A DNA stretch of 64,000 nt from positions 804,501-868,500 of the forward strand of contig CP072107.1 of the NCBI GenBank assembly GCA_022870705.1. The letters run 5' to 3'. The position numbers were made by a program, and so were the translations under genes. This DNA is from Oscillospiraceae bacterium CM. GTDB taxonomy: Bacteria; Bacillota; Clostridia; Oscillospirales; Oscillospiraceae. Positions within the stretch are counted from its first letter, which is position 1; each line of letters begins with the position of its first letter. This document shows positions 8,338 to 19,607 of the stretch, one piece after another. Under the pieces are notes generated by a model, which was not told where the DNA came from, did not search any database, and saw only the letters and a list, made by a program, of their open reading frames with translations.

Positions 8338-8673
8338 TTATTTGTCCTCCCACTCAATTAAGTTGTCGATCAGTTCTTTTGCCGTTTTCCAGTCTTTTAA
8401 TAGACTTTTAAAGGTCTCTTTGCCGATCTCGGTGATGCGGTAATAGCGGCGGCGCGCGCCCGTCGTCTCATCGCCCCAGTAGGACTCGATACAGCCCTCC
8501 TGCTCAAGACGGCGGAAAGCGGAATAGAGTGTGGCTTCCTTCAGCTCATACCGGCCGCCCGTTTTCTGCTGGATCGCTTTGTTGATCTCATAGCCGTAGT
8601 TGTCACCGCCCATCAGCCGGGCGAGAATAATGGTGTCGGTGTGACCGCGTATGAGATCCGACGCTATGGACAT
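8338..8673 (-). CDS. PadR-family transcriptional regulator
   Basis: 111 residues with the PadR winged helix: an ILARLMGGDNYGYEINKAIQQ recognition region, TLYSAFRRLEQEGCIESYW (the classic YPxLxRLExxGLI-type wing motif) and RRRYYRITEIGKE, then a C-terminal dimerisation helix. It probably represses its own operon: a 12-bp perfect palindrome overlaps the -10 box of its promoter. It is the first gene of the three-gene module with the DUF1700-like and DUF4097 proteins. The ATG is preceded by CGGAGGGATACT. PadR members respond to phenolics, drugs or envelope signals; the inducer here is unknown. Confidence 0.93.
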   Translation of the reverse strand: MSIASDLIRGHTDTIILARLMGGDNYGYEINKAIQQKTGGRYELKEATLYSAFRRLEQEGCIESYWGDETTGARRRYYRITEIGKETFKSLLKDWKTAKELIDNLIEWEDK

Positions 8674-8703
8674 AGTATCCCTCCGATGCGGTGTATTCCA
8701 AAA

Positions 8704-8742
8704 TTGTAGCTACAACATAACACAACATACATCGCCTGTCAA
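8704..8742 (-). promoter_or_regulatory. padR promoter with palindromic operator
   Basis: On the minus strand TTGACA (8742-8737), a 17-base spacer and TATGTT (8719-8714) form a good sigma-A promoter. A perfect 12-bp palindrome TTGTAGCTACAA (8704-8715) overlaps the -10 and start region. Repressor binding there would block transcription, most simply by PadR itself. The promoter is seen; the PadR assignment is inferred. Confidence 0.68.
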
Positions 8743-8806
8743 TGTATATTGTGAAAATAATTATAAAATAATTTTAGGTATGGCGGACGACAGAATCGGC
8801 TGAAAC

Positions 8807-8841
8807 AAAAGGCGCCCTTCCAAAACTGGAAGGGCACCTTT
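8807..8841 (-). terminator. Intrinsic terminator of ABC exporter operon
   Basis: On the minus strand GGTGCCCTTCC and GGAAGGGCGCC pair around a 6-base loop (one G-U), followed by TTTT. It lies 20 bases after the permease stop and also separates the exporter from the PadR operon promoter. Confidence 0.8.
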
Positions 8842-8860
8842 GCGTAATGTTATTAAAAAG

Positions 8861-9616
8861 CTACGCCACAACTTTTCGGTAGACGCGTGTGGCCCACCAG
8901 AGCACGAAAGCCGTCAGCGGCACCATAATGGCGGCAGCCTCCAGAACGGTCACATTCAGAATGGAACCGGCCGTCAGCACGCGTGAGGCTTCAACAAGGT
9001 AAAACAACGGATTAAAGTGCGCAATCACCTGCAGCCACATCGGGCCGATGGTGATCGGCAGAAGAACGCCGGATAACAAGGTAATCGGCAGCTGCAGCGT
9101 TGTAATCAGCGCGGCGACACTGCCGGATGTTTTCAACAAAAGGCCGATGCTCACAGCTGTCGCGGAGATTGTCGCCGTCAAAAGGCATAGTAAAAGCAGC
9201 AGGATAACAAGCCCGGGAAGGCTTGCCGTAAAGCCGAAGAGGCAGGAGATGGAGATGAGCAGCAGCGCCGAGGCAAGGAAAATAAGCGTGTCGCGTAAGA
9301 CGCTACCCATCAGTAGGGAAAAGCGGCTGGCGGGGCTGACGCGAAAACGCTCCGTCACGCCCGTCTGCAATTCGTTGACAATCGTCCACGCCTCGCCGAT
9401 GCCGGAGGAAAAGGCAAAAAGCGTCAAAAGACCCGGCACAAACGTGTTCAGAACGTTCCCGCCAAGCGCCGAAGACTGCAAGCCCTTGAGCAATGGTGCA
9501 AACAGCGCGAGGTAAAGCACGGGCATCGAAAACTCCGACACGATCCAGACCGGCTCACGCAGCAGCTCCAAGAGTTTCCGGCGAAACAGCAGCCCGATTT
9601 CAGTCATGTGTTTCAC
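8861..9616 (-). CDS. ABC-2 type transporter permease (DrrB-like)
   Basis: 251 residues with about six hydrophobic segments, as expected for an ABC-2 (DrrB/NodJ-like) permease; the conserved region FVPGLLTLFAFSSGIGEAW and the later LLSGVLLPITIGPMWLQ...FNPLFYLVEASR fit the family. It forms the membrane channel of an exporter with the ATPase encoded just upstream. The GTG start at 9616 overlaps the ATPase stop by 17 bases and has GGAGG six bases upstream. The exported substrate (drug, antibiotic or lipid-like molecule) cannot be told from sequence. Confidence 0.9.
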   Translation of the reverse strand: MKHMTEIGLLFRRKLLELLREPVWIVSEFSMPVLYLALFAPLLKGLQSSALGGNVLNTFVPGLLTLFAFSSGIGEAWTIVNELQTGVTERFRVSPASRFSLLMGSVLRDTLIFLASALLLISISCLFGFTASLPGLVILLLLLCLLTATISATAVSIGLLLKTSGSVAALITTLQLPITLLSGVLLPITIGPMWLQVIAHFNPLFYLVEASRVLTAGSILNVTVLEAAAIMVPLTAFVLWWATRVYRKVVA

Positions 9617-10580
9617 AGGGCACCTCCGTTTCGGCGTCGCGCAGGCAGCGGCCTGTTTTTTTTAGAAAGACATCGTCAAGAGACGCCTGTGTGAGGGAGA
9701 TGCTCTCGGCCGTGCGGTTAATTTTCTCCAGCACTGGGAAAAGCGCCTGCATCAGGGCTGGGCCTGCGTCGGTATACAGGGTAATAACGTCACCCTCGCT
9801 TCGCAAGTCCTTCACGTGGGGGAGCGCCCTGAAAAGCGATAAATCAACCCGTTTACCATCATTGAGCTTCAGCCGGACAACATCGCCTGATATGGAGCGC
9901 TTGAGGTCCTGTGGCGTCCCCTCGGCGACGATGCGCCCATCATCGATGATGCACAGGCGGTCGCATAGTGCGTCAGCCTCTTCCAGATAATGCGTCGTCA
10001 AAAATACTGTTGTCCCATGCTCGCGCAAAAGGCGGATCTGGTCCCACAGATTGGCTCTGTTTTGCAGGTCAAGCCCGGTCGTCGGTTCGTCGAGAAAAAG
10101 CACCGACGGTTTGTTAACCATTGCTAAAGCGACCTCCAGCCGCCGCCGCTGACCGCCGGAATACGTTCGGACAATGCGGCCGGAAAGGGCCGTCAAATCA
10201 AAAAGCGACAAAAGCTCATCGGCTCGCGCGCTTGCCGCGCTGCGGCGCATGCCGTAAAGCCTTGCCGCTAAAATCAAATTTTCCCGCCCGGTGGCTGGCA
10301 GGTCAGCCCCGCCCGACTGGCTGACGTAACCGATCGACTGGCGCACGTTGTTCTGCTGTGTTTTCAAGTCAAAGCCGCACACGCGCGCGCTGCCGCCGTC
10401 AATTGGGAGCAGCGTTGTAAGCATCCGAAGCGTTGTGGACTTTCCAGCGCCGTTCGGCCCCAGAAAACCGAAAATTTCCTGGTCGCGCACAGTCAGGAAG
10501 ACGCCTTGCACCGCCCGGATCTCTTTGCCGCCGACGTGAAAACTCTTTTTTAAATCGCTGACTTCAATGGGATTTGTCAT
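9600..10580 (-). CDS. ABC transporter ATP-binding protein (DrrA-like)
   Basis: 326 residues; the ATG at 10580 follows GCAGGAGCGCAGC, and upstream in-frame codons are not needed. Walker A is GPNGAGKST, the signature YSGGQRRRLEVAL, Walker B VLFLDEPTTGLD, and the H-loop TTHYLEEAD. The extra C-terminal region (about 220-326) is typical of DrrA-type drug-resistance ATPases. It powers the permease encoded next. The operon is divergent from rpoB and shares a 277-base intergenic region with it. No dedicated regulator gene adjoins it. Confidence 0.94.
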   Translation of the reverse strand: MTNPIEVSDLKKSFHVGGKEIRAVQGVFLTVRDQEIFGFLGPNGAGKSTTLRMLTTLLPIDGGSARVCGFDLKTQQNNVRQSIGYVSQSGGADLPATGRENLILAARLYGMRRSAASARADELLSLFDLTALSGRIVRTYSGGQRRRLEVALAMVNKPSVLFLDEPTTGLDLQNRANLWDQIRLLREHGTTVFLTTHYLEEADALCDRLCIIDDGRIVAEGTPQDLKRSISGDVVRLKLNDGKRVDLSLFRALPHVKDLRSEGDVITLYTDAGPALMQALFPVLEKINRTAESISLTQASLDDVFLKKTGRCLRDAETEVPCETHD

Positions 10581-10650
10581 GCTGCGCTCCTGCCTCCTGT
10601 CGCTTGGCAAATAAAAAAAGCGGAAAACATCTGTTTCCCACAAAAACACC

Positions 10651-10679
10651 TTGACATTATTAGTAAATTCAGTTAAAAT
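10651..10679 (+). promoter_or_regulatory. Promoter candidate for rpoBC
   Basis: TTGACA (10651-10656), a 17-base spacer and TAAAAT (10674-10679) lie 179 bases before rpoB. A second, weaker candidate is TTAACA (10715-10720) with CATAAT (10738-10743), also at 17-base spacing. A leader of roughly 110-170 bases would result. Confidence 0.65.
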
Positions 10680-10857
10680 AAATTGCTATGCACTTAATTG
10701 GACGAACCATCCCATTAACACTTTTTTTACATTCTATCATAATTCGGCGCAAAATCAACACAGATAATTAAAATTAATTACAACGCATCCGCGCGTGCCG
10801 CACAATGCATCAACCCCGGGAATCGGTTGAGTGAACATAAATTAAGGAGTGACGTGA

Positions 10858-13800
10858 ATGCCGAAAGACGTAGCGTACGGTAAAACGATCCGAAAGAGTT
10901 TTGCCAAGTCGGAAGAAGTTAAGGACATGCCAAACCTTTTGGAGGTGCAGAAGGACTCGTATAAGTGGTTTCTGGAGACAGGGCTTCGTGAGGTATTTCG
11001 GGATGTGGCGGCGATTACCGACTACACCGGAAATCTGGAGCTTACCTTCATTGATTATAACATTAATGAAAAACCGAAATACACCGTCGAGGAATGCAAA
11101 GCCCGTGACGCAACGTTTGCCGCACCCTTAAAGGTCGGCGTCCGGCTTCGTAACCGCGAGACGGAAGAAATTAAAGAGCAGGAAATTTTCATGGGCGATT
11201 TCCCGCTGATGACAGAGGCCGGCACGTTTATTATTAACGGTGCCGAGCGCGTCGTCGTCTCGCAGATTATTCGCTCTCCAAGCGTCTATTACGAAAAGAA
11301 GACAGACGCGAAAACGGCTGTTACAGTTTATGCAACGACGGTGATTCCATACCGCGGCGCGTGGCTGGAGTATGAGACAGACGCTTCCGATAACTTTTAC
11401 GTCCGCGTCGATAAAAACAGAAAACTGCCGATCACATGGCTACTGCGTGCCATTGGCCGGCCGACGGCACAGCCGTACACATGGCTGTCCGTCTCTGGCG
11501 GCGAAGCGGGTGCCGAGTCCAACGAGCTGATGAAAATCATCTTCGGTGACGACGAGCGCATCAACGCCACGCTCGATAAAGATACCTGCCGCACGCGGGA
11601 AGAGGCGCTCATCGAGCTTTACAAGCGCCTGCGCCCCGGCGACCCCCCGACGGTGGACAGCGCCGAGACGCTTCTGAATAACCTCTTTTTTGACGCCAGA
11701 CGGTATGACATTTCAACAGTTGGGCGTTATAAGTTCAATAAAAAGCTGGCGCTGTGGTGCAGGCTTTCCGGCCAGACGCTCTCGCAGCCGATTGCTGACC
11801 CCTTAACCGGCGAAATCATCGCCGAAGCGGGTGAAACGTTAACGCGCGAGCGGGCCGTCGAAATCGAAAACCGCGGTGTTATCGATGCGGTTGTTCAGGC
11901 TGACAGCCGCGAGGTTAAGGTTTTTTCAAACGGCATGGTGTATCTGAACGGTTTTGTCGATTTCAACCCCGAAGAAGAACTCGGCATCAAAGAGCGTGTC
12001 CGCTTCATCATTCTGAAGAAGCTGCTCGAGCAATACAGCGGTCAGGAACTGCGTGACGCAATTGCCGAAAACATCGATAATCTCATCCCAAAGCACATCA
12101 TCCCGGACGATATTTTCGCGTCTGTCAACTATCTTAACTGCCTGGCACACGGTGTTGGCGAAGCAGATGATATCGACCATCTCGGCAACAGGCGCATGCG
12201 CAGCGTCGGCGAACTGTTGCAAAACCAGTTCCGCGTCGGCTTTTCCCGCATGGAGCGCGTCATCCGTGAGCGCATGACGCTGCAGGACCTTGATATCATC
12301 ACCCCGCAGTCGCTCATTAATATCCGCCCAGTGACGGCGGCCATTAAAGAATTCTTCGGCTCCTCGCCGCTCTCCCAGTTCATGGACCAGACAAACCCGC
12401 TGGCGGAACTGACACACAAGCGCCGCCTGTCGGCACTCGGCCCCGGCGGCCTCTCGCGCGAACGCGCAAGCTTTGACGTGCGAGACGTCCATTACAGCCA
12501 CTACGGGCGCATGTGCCCGATTGAGACGCCTGAAGGCCCAAACATCGGCCTCATCTCCTATCTGGCATCCTATGGGCGCGTCAATGAATACGGCTTTATC
12601 ATCGCGCCGTTCCGCAAGGTTGATAAAAAAACGTGCCGCGTGACGGAAGAAATCGACTACCTCACGGCCGACATGGAGGATCAGTTTATTGTCGCGCAGG
12701 CCACCGAGCCGCTCGATGAGAACAACTGCCTCGTCAATCAGCGTATCACGTGCCGCCACCGTGACGAAATCGTCGAGGTCGACCGTGAGCGCGTGGATTA
12801 CATCGATATTTCACCGCGTATGATGGTTTCCATCGCCACGGCTATGATCCCGTTTTTGGAAAATGACGACGCCAACCGCGCCCTCATGGGTGCGAACATG
12901 CAGCGCCAGGCTGTACCGCTTCTGACGACGGAAGCGCCAATCGTCGCGACCGGTATCGAGCACAAATGCGCGCTCGACTCCACCGTCTGCGCGTTAGCCG
13001 AAGGCGACGGCGTTGTGACGGCTGTATCCGCCACACGCATCACCGTCCGCTATGACAGCGGCGACGTGAAGGATTACGTACTGACGAAATTTTCGCGCTC
13101 CAATCAGGGCACGTGCAACAACCAGCGCCCTGTCGTCTCCGTCCGTGACCGCGTCAAAGTCGGCGATGTTCTGGCCGATGGCCCGTCAACGAGCGAGGGC
13201 GAAATTGCGCTCGGCAAAAACATCCTAGTCGGCTTCATGACATGGGAAGGCTATAACTACGAAGACGCCATTCTCATTAACGAGCGCCTGTCGATGAATG
13301 ACGTCTTTACGTCGATCCATATTGAAGAGCATGAAATCGACGCCCGTGATACGAAGCTCGGCCCCGAGGAGATTACACGTGATATCCCGGGTGTCGGTGA
13401 AGACTCGCTGCGCTATCTTGATGAGCGCGGCATCATCAGCGTCGGCGCCGAAGTCCACGCGGGCGATATTCTCGTCGGCAAGGTTACGCCAAAGGGTGAA
13501 ACGGACCTGACGGCAGAGGAACGGCTCTTACGCGCCATCTTCGGCGAAAAGGCCCGTGAAGTGCGCGACACGTCTCTCAAGGTTCCCCACGGAGAGTCCG
13601 GCATCGTTGTCGACGTCAAGGTGTTCACCCGTGAAAACGGCGATGATCTCAATCCCGGCGTCAACATGGTCGTGCGCTGCTATATCGCGCAAAAGCGTAA
13701 AATCAGCGTCGGCGACAAGATGGCCGGCCGACACGGCAACAAGGGCGTCGTCTCCCGCATCCTGCCGAAGGAGGATATGCCATACCTGCCGGACGGCACG

Positions 13801-14622
13801 CCGCTCGACATTGTTTTGAACCCGCTCGGTGTTCCGTCGCGTATGAACATCGGTCAGGTTCTTGAGGTGCACCTCGGATACGCCGCCAAAACGCTTGGCT
13901 GGAAGGTGGCCACGCCGATCTTCAACGGCGCCAACGAAGCGGAAATCCGCGAAACGCTGGAGCTTGCCGGGCTGCGCCCGGATGGCAAAAGCATTCTGTA
14001 CGACGGCCGCACCGGCGATGCGTTTGATAACCCCGTCACCGTCGGCTACGTCTACTTCTTAAAGCTGCACCATCTTGTCGATGATAAGATTCACGCGCGG
14101 TCAACTGGCCCGTACAGCCTTGTGACGCAGCAGCCCCTGGGCGGCAAGGCCCAGTTCGGCGGCCAGCGCTTCGGCGAAATGGAAGTCTGGGCGCTGGAGG
14201 CCTATGGTGCGGCCTACACGCTGCAGGAGATCCTGACGGTGAAGTCCGACGACGTTACCGGCCGCGTGCGCACCTACGAATCGATCGTGAAGGGGCATAA
14301 TATCCCAAAGCCGGGCGTACCGGAGTCCTTCAAGGTCCTCGTCAAAGAACTCCAGTCGCTCTGCCTCGATGTGCGCGTCCTCGATGAGAACGGGCAGAAA
14401 ATCGAGCTGCAAAACGACGATGATGACGATGACCTCCGGGACAATATCCGCGACAGCAGCATGTATCATTCCGACGAAAGCGAGATTATTTCCGGCGGGT
14501 TCAGCATCGAGGATGTTGACCTGGAAGAGGATGACGATATCGCCGCCGGTTTTGAGGAAGAAGACGATTTCAATGACAGCGAAATCTATGATCTCATTGA
14601 AGATGAGGAGGAGAAAATATGA
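10858..14622 (+). CDS. rpoB: DNA-directed RNA polymerase subunit beta
   Basis: 1254 residues. The beta subunit forms half of the active-site cleft and the rifampicin pocket. Recognisable blocks are the rif region ([34 protein letters not shown], around residues 499-532, with the usual rifampicin-contact residues Q, D, H, R and S present), [16 protein letters not shown], and the C-terminal [24 protein letters not shown]. The acidic tail (NDDDDDDL..., [20 protein letters not shown]) is longer than in E. coli and Asp/Glu-rich. The gene overlaps rpoC by four bases (ATGA). Unlike B. subtilis, rplJ-rplL do not precede it. Confidence 0.99.
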   Translation: MPKDVAYGKTIRKSFAKSEEVKDMPNLLEVQKDSYKWFLETGLREVFRDVAAITDYTGNLELTFIDYNINEKPKYTVEECKARDATFAAPLKVGVRLRNRETEEIKEQEIFMGDFPLMTEAGTFIINGAERVVVSQIIRSPSVYYEKKTDAKTAVTVYATTVIPYRGAWLEYETDASDNFYVRVDKNRKLPITWLLRAIGRPTAQPYTWLSVSGGEAGAESNELMKIIFGDDERINATLDKDTCRTREEALIELYKRLRPGDPPTVDSAETLLNNLFFDARRYDISTVGRYKFNKKLALWCRLSGQTLSQPIADPLTGEIIAEAGETLTRERAVEIENRGVIDAVVQADSREVKVFSNGMVYLNGFVDFNPEEELGIKERVRFIILKKLLEQYSGQELRDAIAENIDNLIPKHIIPDDIFASVNYLNCLAHGVGEADDIDHLGNRRMRSVGELLQNQFRVGFSRMERVIRERMTLQDLDIITPQSLINIRPVTAAIKEFFGSSPLSQFMDQTNPLAELTHKRRLSALGPGGLSRERASFDVRDVHYSHYGRMCPIETPEGPNIGLISYLASYGRVNEYGFIIAPFRKVDKKTCRVTEEIDYLTADMEDQFIVAQATEPLDENNCLVNQRITCRHRDEIVEVDRERVDYIDISPRMMVSIATAMIPFLENDDANRALMGANMQRQAVPLLTTEAPIVATGIEHKCALDSTVCALAEGDGVVTAVSATRITVRYDSGDVKDYVLTKFSRSNQGTCNNQRPVVSVRDRVKVGDVLADGPSTSEGEIALGKNILVGFMTWEGYNYEDAILINERLSMNDVFTSIHIEEHEIDARDTKLGPEEITRDIPGVGEDSLRYLDERGIISVGAEVHAGDILVGKVTPKGETDLTAEERLLRAIFGEKAREVRDTSLKVPHGESGIVVDVKVFTRENGDDLNPGVNMVVRCYIAQKRKISVGDKMAGRHGNKGVVSRILPKEDMPYLPDGTPLDIVLNPLGVPSRMNIGQVLEVHLGYAAKTLGWKVATPIFNGANEAEIRETLELAGLRPDGKSILYDGRTGDAFDNPVTVGYVYFLKLHHLVDDKIHARSTGPYSLVTQQPLGGKAQFGGQRFGEMEVWALEAYGAAYTLQEILTVKSDDVTGRVRTYESIVKGHNIPKPGVPESFKVLVKELQSLCLDVRVLDENGQKIELQNDDDDDDLRDNIRDSSMYHSDESEIISGGFSIEDVDLEEDDDIAAGFEEEDDFNDSEIYDLIEDEEEKI

Positions 14623-17600
14623 GCTGTGCACCGTTTGACGCCATTCAAATCGGCCTGGCATCTCCCGAAAAGATCAGAAGCTGGTCTTTCGGCGAGGTAA
14701 AAAAGCCAGAAACGATTAACTATAGAACACTCAAGCCGGAAAGAGACGGCCTCTTCTGCGAACGTATTTTTGGGCCCACGAAAGACTGGGAGTGCCACTG
14801 CGGTAAATACAAGAAAATCCGCTATAAAGGCAAAATCTGCGACCGCTGCGGCGTCGAGGTCACGAAATCAAACGTCCGCCGCGAGCGCATGGGTCATATC
14901 GAGCTGGCAGCCCCGGTCTCCCACATCTGGTACTTCAAGGGTATCCCGTCGCGCATGGGTCTTTTGCTTGATTTAACGCCGCGCATTTTGGAAAAGGTGT
15001 TGTATTTTGCCGCCTATATCGTCATTGACCCCGGCATGACGCCGCTGCATAAAAATCAGATTCTCACCGAAAAAGAATACCGCGAAATGCGCGAGAAATA
15101 TGAAGATGACTTTAAGGCCGGTATGGGCGCTGAAGCCATCCGCGACCTTTTGGCCGACATCGACTGTGAAAAATTCTCCGAGCAGCTCCGCGCTGAGGCC
15201 AAGGATGCCTCCGGCCAGAAAAAGGCAAAGCTCGTCAAACGGCTTGAGGTTGTAGAGGCCTTCCGCCAGTCCGGCAATGATCCGACGTGGATGATTATTG
15301 ACGTGCTGCCCGTCATTCCGCCTGAAATTCGCCCCATGGTCCAGCTCGACGGCGGCCGCTTTGCGACAAGTGACTTAAACGATCTCTACCGCCGCGTAAT
15401 TAACCGCAACAACCGCCTTAAAAGGCTCATTCAATTAAACGCGCCGGACATTATTGTCCGCAACGAAAAGCGTATGCTGCAGGAAGCTGTCGATGCCCTC
15501 ATTGATAACGGCCGTCGCGGCCGCGCCGTCACGGGCGCCAATTCCCGCGCTCTTAAATCGCTGTCCGACATGCTCAAGGGTAAGCAGGGTCGCTTCCGTC
15601 AGAATCTCCTCGGCAAGCGCGTGGATTACTCCGGTCGTTCCGTTATCGTTGTCGGCCCTGAGCTGAAGCTTTATCAGTGTGGCGTGCCGAAAGAAATGGC
15701 CATCGAGCTCTTCCGCCCGTTCGTCATGAAAAAACTTGTTGAGGACGGCGCATCCAACAACATTAAATCAGCCAAGAAGATGGTCGACAAGGGCGCAACC
15801 GAAGTGTGGGATGCCCTCGAGGTCGTCATCCGCGAGCATCCGGTGCTTTTAAACCGCGCGCCGACGCTGCATCGCCTTGGCATTCAGGCCTTTGAGCCGA
15901 TTCTTGTCGAAGGTCGTGCCTTAAAGCTCCATCCGCTTGTCTGTACAGCCTATAATGCCGACTTTGACGGCGATCAGATGGCCATTCACGTGCCGCTCTC
16001 ATCGGAAGCGCAGGCCGAGGCCCGCATTCTCATGCTATCAGCCAACAACCTTCTGCATCCGAAGGACGGCCAGCCTGTCACCGTCCCAACGCAGGATATG
16101 ATTCTCGGCTCGTACTATCTCACGTTTATCCGGGAGAAGGAGCCGGGTGCCGGCAAGCACTTTGCCACGCCGAACGAGGCGCTGATGGCATATCAGAACG
16201 GAGACGTCGGCATTCACGCACCTGTCTTGGTTCGCGTTTCCAAGAAGATTGACGGTGTCCTGCGCAGGCGGTCGATTGAAACGACGGTCGGGCGCATCAT
16301 CTTCAACGAACCGATCCCGCAGGACCTCGGCTTTGTTGACCGATCCGACCCCGAGCACATGTTTGACTACGAGGTCAGTTTCCAGACCGGTAAAAAGCAG
16401 CTGGAGAAAATTATTAAAAAATGCATCGCCAAGCATGGCTTTACGCTGTCGGCAGAGCTTCTGGACAACATTAAAGCGCTCGGCTTTAAGTACTCCACGC
16501 GCGGTGCGATTACGATTTCTATCTCCGACATGACGGTGCCGGAAGCCAAACGGACACTGATTCGCGAAACGGAGAAAAAAGTTGTCGCCATTGAGCAGCA
16601 GTATAAGCGCGGCTTTATCACCGATGATGAGCGTTACCGCCTTGTGGTGCGCGAGTGGGAGACGACGACGAAAAACGTCACAAACGCGCTGCAGGACGCG
16701 CTGGATGAGTATAACCCCATCTTTATGATGGCAAACTCCGGCGCGCGCGGCTCGATGAATCAGATCCGCCAGCTGGCCGGAATGCGCGGCCTCATGGCCA
16801 ACACTGCCGGTAAAACAATTGAAATTCCGATTAAAGCGAACTTCCGTGAAGGCTTAACGGTTCTTGAGTACTTCGTCTCCTCGCGCGGTGCGCGTAAAGG
16901 CCTTGCCGATACGGCGCTCCGTACGGCTGACTCCGGTTACCTCACGCGCCGTCTTGTCGACGTTTCACAGGATGTTATTATTCGCGAACATGACTGCGCC
17001 ACACACGATGGCTTTGCCGTCGCCGTCGCCGACGAGACGTCCAACCCCGCGCCAGGCTTTGCCGATGCCATTCACGGTCGTTTCCTGGCGGAAGACGTTC
17101 TCGACCCCGCGACAGGAGAGGTTCTGTTTTCAAGAGACAATATGCTCGTTACTGCCGACGCGGACGTGATGGCCGCGCGCGGCGTCGCCGAGGTGAAAAT
17201 CCGTACGGTGCTTGACTGCGAGGCGCCCAGCGGCGTCTGCGCCAAATGCTACGGCATCAACCTCGCCACCGGTGACCCCGTCTCGATCGGCGAAGCCGTC
17301 GGTGTTATCGCCGCGCAGTCGATCGGTGAGCCCGGCACACAGCTCACCATGCGAACGTTCCACACCGGCGGCGTCGCCGGAGACGATATCACACAAGGCC
17401 TGCCGCGCGTTGAAGAACTCTTCGAGGCGCGCAAACCGAAAAAAATGTCCATCCTGTCGGAGACATCCGGTACGGTGGAAGTGGAGGAAACCCGGAAAAA
17501 CGCCATCGTCGCCATCTCCGTCACAAACGCCGAGAGCGGCGAAGTAAAGGTTTATCAAGCCCCGTATTCGGCCGGTATCCGCGTCAAGTCGGGCGATACC

Positions 17601-18218
17601 GTCAAAAAAGGTGATATGCTGACAGACGGTGCGTTAAACCCGCACGACGTCATGCGCATCCGCGGTAAGGATGACGCGCAGACGTACCTCATCTCTGAGG
17701 TTCAGAAGGTTTACCGCCAGCAGGGCGTTGAGATTAACGACAAGCATATCGAAGTCATCGTCCGTCAGATGATGCGTAAGGTGCGTATCGAGGAAGGCGG
17801 CGATACGGAGCTGCTGGCCGGTACGACGGTCGATATTTTGGAATTCAAACGTGCCAACCACGACATTCAGGCGCGGCTTGACGCCGGGGAAACGGAACTG
17901 CGCAAAGCAAGCTGCGTGCCCCTCCTCATGGGTATCACGAAGGCCTCGCTGGCAACGGAGTCGTTCCTGTCGGCAGCCTCCTTCCAGGAGACGACAAAGG
18001 TCTTGACGGAAGCTGCCATCAAGGGCAAGGTCGACCACCTCGTTGGCCTGAAGGAAAACGTTATCATCGGCAAGCTCGTCCCCGCTGGCAGCGGCCTGTC
18101 GCTGTACAGAAAATTTGAGCGCAAGATGACGGACGTCTCATGGGATATAGACGATGAGGAGGAAGAAGAGGACGACGTTGACCTGTCTGCCCTCGTCGGC
18201 TCCGGCAACGCGCTGTAA
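14619..18218 (+). CDS. rpoC: DNA-directed RNA polymerase subunit beta'
   Basis: 1199 residues. The catalytic Mg2+-binding motif NADFDGDQM is present, as are the N-terminal zinc site ([20 protein letters not shown], about residues 58-77), a second zinc cluster ([13 protein letters not shown]) and the bridge-helix/trigger-loop region ([19 protein letters not shown]). The start overlaps the rpoB stop and AGGAGGAGAA precedes it. Translational coupling with rpoB is expected. The C-terminus is acidic ([10 protein letters not shown]). No insertion of the proteobacterial type is seen, which fits a Firmicute. Confidence 0.99.
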   Translation: MSCAPFDAIQIGLASPEKIRSWSFGEVKKPETINYRTLKPERDGLFCERIFGPTKDWECHCGKYKKIRYKGKICDRCGVEVTKSNVRRERMGHIELAAPVSHIWYFKGIPSRMGLLLDLTPRILEKVLYFAAYIVIDPGMTPLHKNQILTEKEYREMREKYEDDFKAGMGAEAIRDLLADIDCEKFSEQLRAEAKDASGQKKAKLVKRLEVVEAFRQSGNDPTWMIIDVLPVIPPEIRPMVQLDGGRFATSDLNDLYRRVINRNNRLKRLIQLNAPDIIVRNEKRMLQEAVDALIDNGRRGRAVTGANSRALKSLSDMLKGKQGRFRQNLLGKRVDYSGRSVIVVGPELKLYQCGVPKEMAIELFRPFVMKKLVEDGASNNIKSAKKMVDKGATEVWDALEVVIREHPVLLNRAPTLHRLGIQAFEPILVEGRALKLHPLVCTAYNADFDGDQMAIHVPLSSEAQAEARILMLSANNLLHPKDGQPVTVPTQDMILGSYYLTFIREKEPGAGKHFATPNEALMAYQNGDVGIHAPVLVRVSKKIDGVLRRRSIETTVGRIIFNEPIPQDLGFVDRSDPEHMFDYEVSFQTGKKQLEKIIKKCIAKHGFTLSAELLDNIKALGFKYSTRGAITISISDMTVPEAKRTLIRETEKKVVAIEQQYKRGFITDDERYRLVVREWETTTKNVTNALQDALDEYNPIFMMANSGARGSMNQIRQLAGMRGLMANTAGKTIEIPIKANFREGLTVLEYFVSSRGARKGLADTALRTADSGYLTRRLVDVSQDVIIREHDCATHDGFAVAVADETSNPAPGFADAIHGRFLAEDVLDPATGEVLFSRDNMLVTADADVMAARGVAEVKIRTVLDCEAPSGVCAKCYGINLATGDPVSIGEAVGVIAAQSIGEPGTQLTMRTFHTGGVAGDDITQGLPRVEELFEARKPKKMSILSETSGTVEVEETRKNAIVAISVTNAESGEVKVYQAPYSAGIRVKSGDTVKKGDMLTDGALNPHDVMRIRGKDDAQTYLISEVQKVYRQQGVEINDKHIEVIVRQMMRKVRIEEGGDTELLAGTTVDILEFKRANHDIQARLDAGETELRKASCVPLLMGITKASLATESFLSAASFQETTKVLTEAAIKGKVDHLVGLKENVIIGKLVPAGSGLSLYRKFERKMTDVSWDIDDEEEEEDDVDLSALVGSGNAL

Positions 18219-18242
18219 CGTGTTAGACCCGCGTTAAATGTA

Positions 18243-18271
18243 TTGACGCGCGCCGCGATTTGTGTTATCGT
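18243..18271 (+). promoter_or_regulatory. Promoter candidate for rpsL
   Basis: TTGACG (18243-18248), 17-base spacer, TATCGT (18266-18271), 145 bases before rpsL. The -10 is imperfect. The rpoC-rpsL gap is large enough for a separate leader. Confidence 0.5.
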
Positions 18272-18415
18272 ATTAGCCTGTGTGATATTGCATAATTCAC
18301 TGCCAAGCGCTTTGTGAATCATGCTGTCAAGGCGCCTGATGGCGCATCGTCGTGTTTTTGCGAAATGCCCAAAGCATTCCGAAAAAATAATAAAACTCAG
18401 GAAAGGAGGAAAATA

Positions 18416-18850
18416 ATGCCAACATTTAATCAGCTTGTCAGAAAGGGAAGAGAGGAGCTCTCCTACAAGTCAACGTCGCCGGCCATGCAAAAGGGCCTCA
18501 ACACGCTGAAAAACAAGGAGACGAACCTGTCCTCGCCGCAGAAGAGAGGCGTCTGCACAGCCGTCAGAACATCGACACCGAAAAAGCCGAACTCCGCGCT
18601 GCGGAAAATCGCCCGTGTCCGTTTGACGAACGGCTATGAGGTCACGGCCTATATCCCCGGTATCGGCCACAATCTTCAGGAGCACTCTGTCGTCATGATT
18701 CGCGGCGGCCGTGTCAAGGACCTCCCTGGCGTCCGCTATCATATCATCCGCGGCACGCTGGATACGCAGGGCGTCAATAAGCGCATGCAGGGTCGCTCCA
18801 AGTACGGCGCGAAGAAGCCCAAGGCTGGCAAGACAGCGGCAAAGAAGTAA
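18416..18850 (+). CDS. rpsL: 30S ribosomal protein S12
   Basis: 144 residues starting [15 protein letters not shown], behind a strong GAAAGGAGGAAAATA site; the open frame extends upstream but lacks homology there. S12 sits at the decoding centre. The streptomycin-determining loops [10 protein letters not shown] and [14 protein letters not shown], and the aspartate of the methylthiolation site (VKDLPG), are all present. The K in PKKPNS is the wild-type, streptomycin-sensitive residue. The Lys-rich tail is usual. Gene order rpoC-rpsL-rpsG-fusA-tuf is the classical str operon, though the L7Ae-like gene often found between rpoC and rpsL in Firmicutes is absent. Confidence 0.99.
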   Translation: MPTFNQLVRKGREELSYKSTSPAMQKGLNTLKNKETNLSSPQKRGVCTAVRTSTPKKPNSALRKIARVRLTNGYEVTAYIPGIGHNLQEHSVVMIRGGRVKDLPGVRYHIIRGTLDTQGVNKRMQGRSKYGAKKPKAGKTAAKK

Positions 18851-18888
18851 CATCTGGCTTATAACGCTTTATGCGTGAGGCTAATGCC

Positions 18889-18917
18889 TTGCCATGAAGG
18901 TATATATACATTATATA
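18889..18917 (+). promoter_or_regulatory. Promoter candidate upstream of rpsG
   Basis: TTGCCA (18889-18894), a 17-base spacer and TATATA (18912-18917) precede a roughly 165-base structured leader of rpsG. Moderately supported. Confidence 0.45.
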
Positions 18918-19082
18918 TTGATGTATGTTGCCTCAAAGGCAGGCACCCACCGGGAGATCAACGCGCTCACAGGCGAAATGAATTCGCCGGCGCGATCGTG
19001 CCGCTCGCCGCGTCGCGGCATCCGCAGCACATGATTTTCCGGAGTACCTGTGAAATCATTTTATATGAAGGAGGGAAGTATC
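18918..19082 (+). promoter_or_regulatory. Structured leader of rpsG
   Basis: The 5' region of rpsG carries at least two inverted repeats: GGCGAA/TTCGCC (18972-18988) and ATGATTT/AAATCAT (19031-19059). The latter ends just before the ribosome binding site at about 19068-19075. In E. coli S7 binds the str mRNA to repress translation. A similar autogenous site is possible here but not demonstrated. Confidence 0.35.
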
Positions 19083-19553
19083 GTGCCCAGAAGAGGTAAC
19101 GTACCGAAAAGAGAAGTTTTGCCTGATCCTCTGTACAATTCCGTGCTTGTAACGAGGCTCGTCAACAGCATCATGCTCGACGGCAAAAAAGGTGTCGCTC
19201 AGAAAGTCGTCTACAGCGCGTTTGATATTATTGGCGAAAAGACAGGCAAGCCGCCGCTGGACGTTTTCATTACGGCGATCGAAAATATCATGCCGTCGCT
19301 CGAAGTCAAGGCCCGCCGTGTCGGCGGTGCCACCTATCAGGTGCCGATCGAGGTCCGCGCCGACAGGCGTCAGACGCTCGGCTTGCGCTGGCTGACAACG
19401 TATTCAAGAGCGCGCAATGAAAAAACGATGAAAGAGCGTCTCGCAGGCGAAATCATGGACGCCGCCAATAACCTCGGCAGCGCCGTCAAGAAACGCGAAG
19501 ATACCCATAGAATGGCAGATTCTAATAAAGCTTTTGCCCACTACCGCTGGTAA
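19083..19553 (+). CDS. rpsG: 30S ribosomal protein S7
   Basis: 156 residues from a GTG behind GAAGGAGGGAAGTATC; an upstream in-frame ATG would add unrelated residues. S7 nucleates assembly of the 30S head and contacts E-site tRNA. The start [20 protein letters not shown] and the regions [24 protein letters not shown] and [31 protein letters not shown] are diagnostic. It precedes fusA by 54 bases. Confidence 0.99.
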   Translation: MPRRGNVPKREVLPDPLYNSVLVTRLVNSIMLDGKKGVAQKVVYSAFDIIGEKTGKPPLDVFITAIENIMPSLEVKARRVGGATYQVPIEVRADRRQTLGLRWLTTYSRARNEKTMKERLAGEIMDAANNLGSAVKKREDTHRMADSNKAFAHYRW

Positions 19554-19607
19554 TCGCATTGGTCTTTTTCGCCAGGGACCACAGGAAAATATAAAGGAGT
19601 GAGTGAT

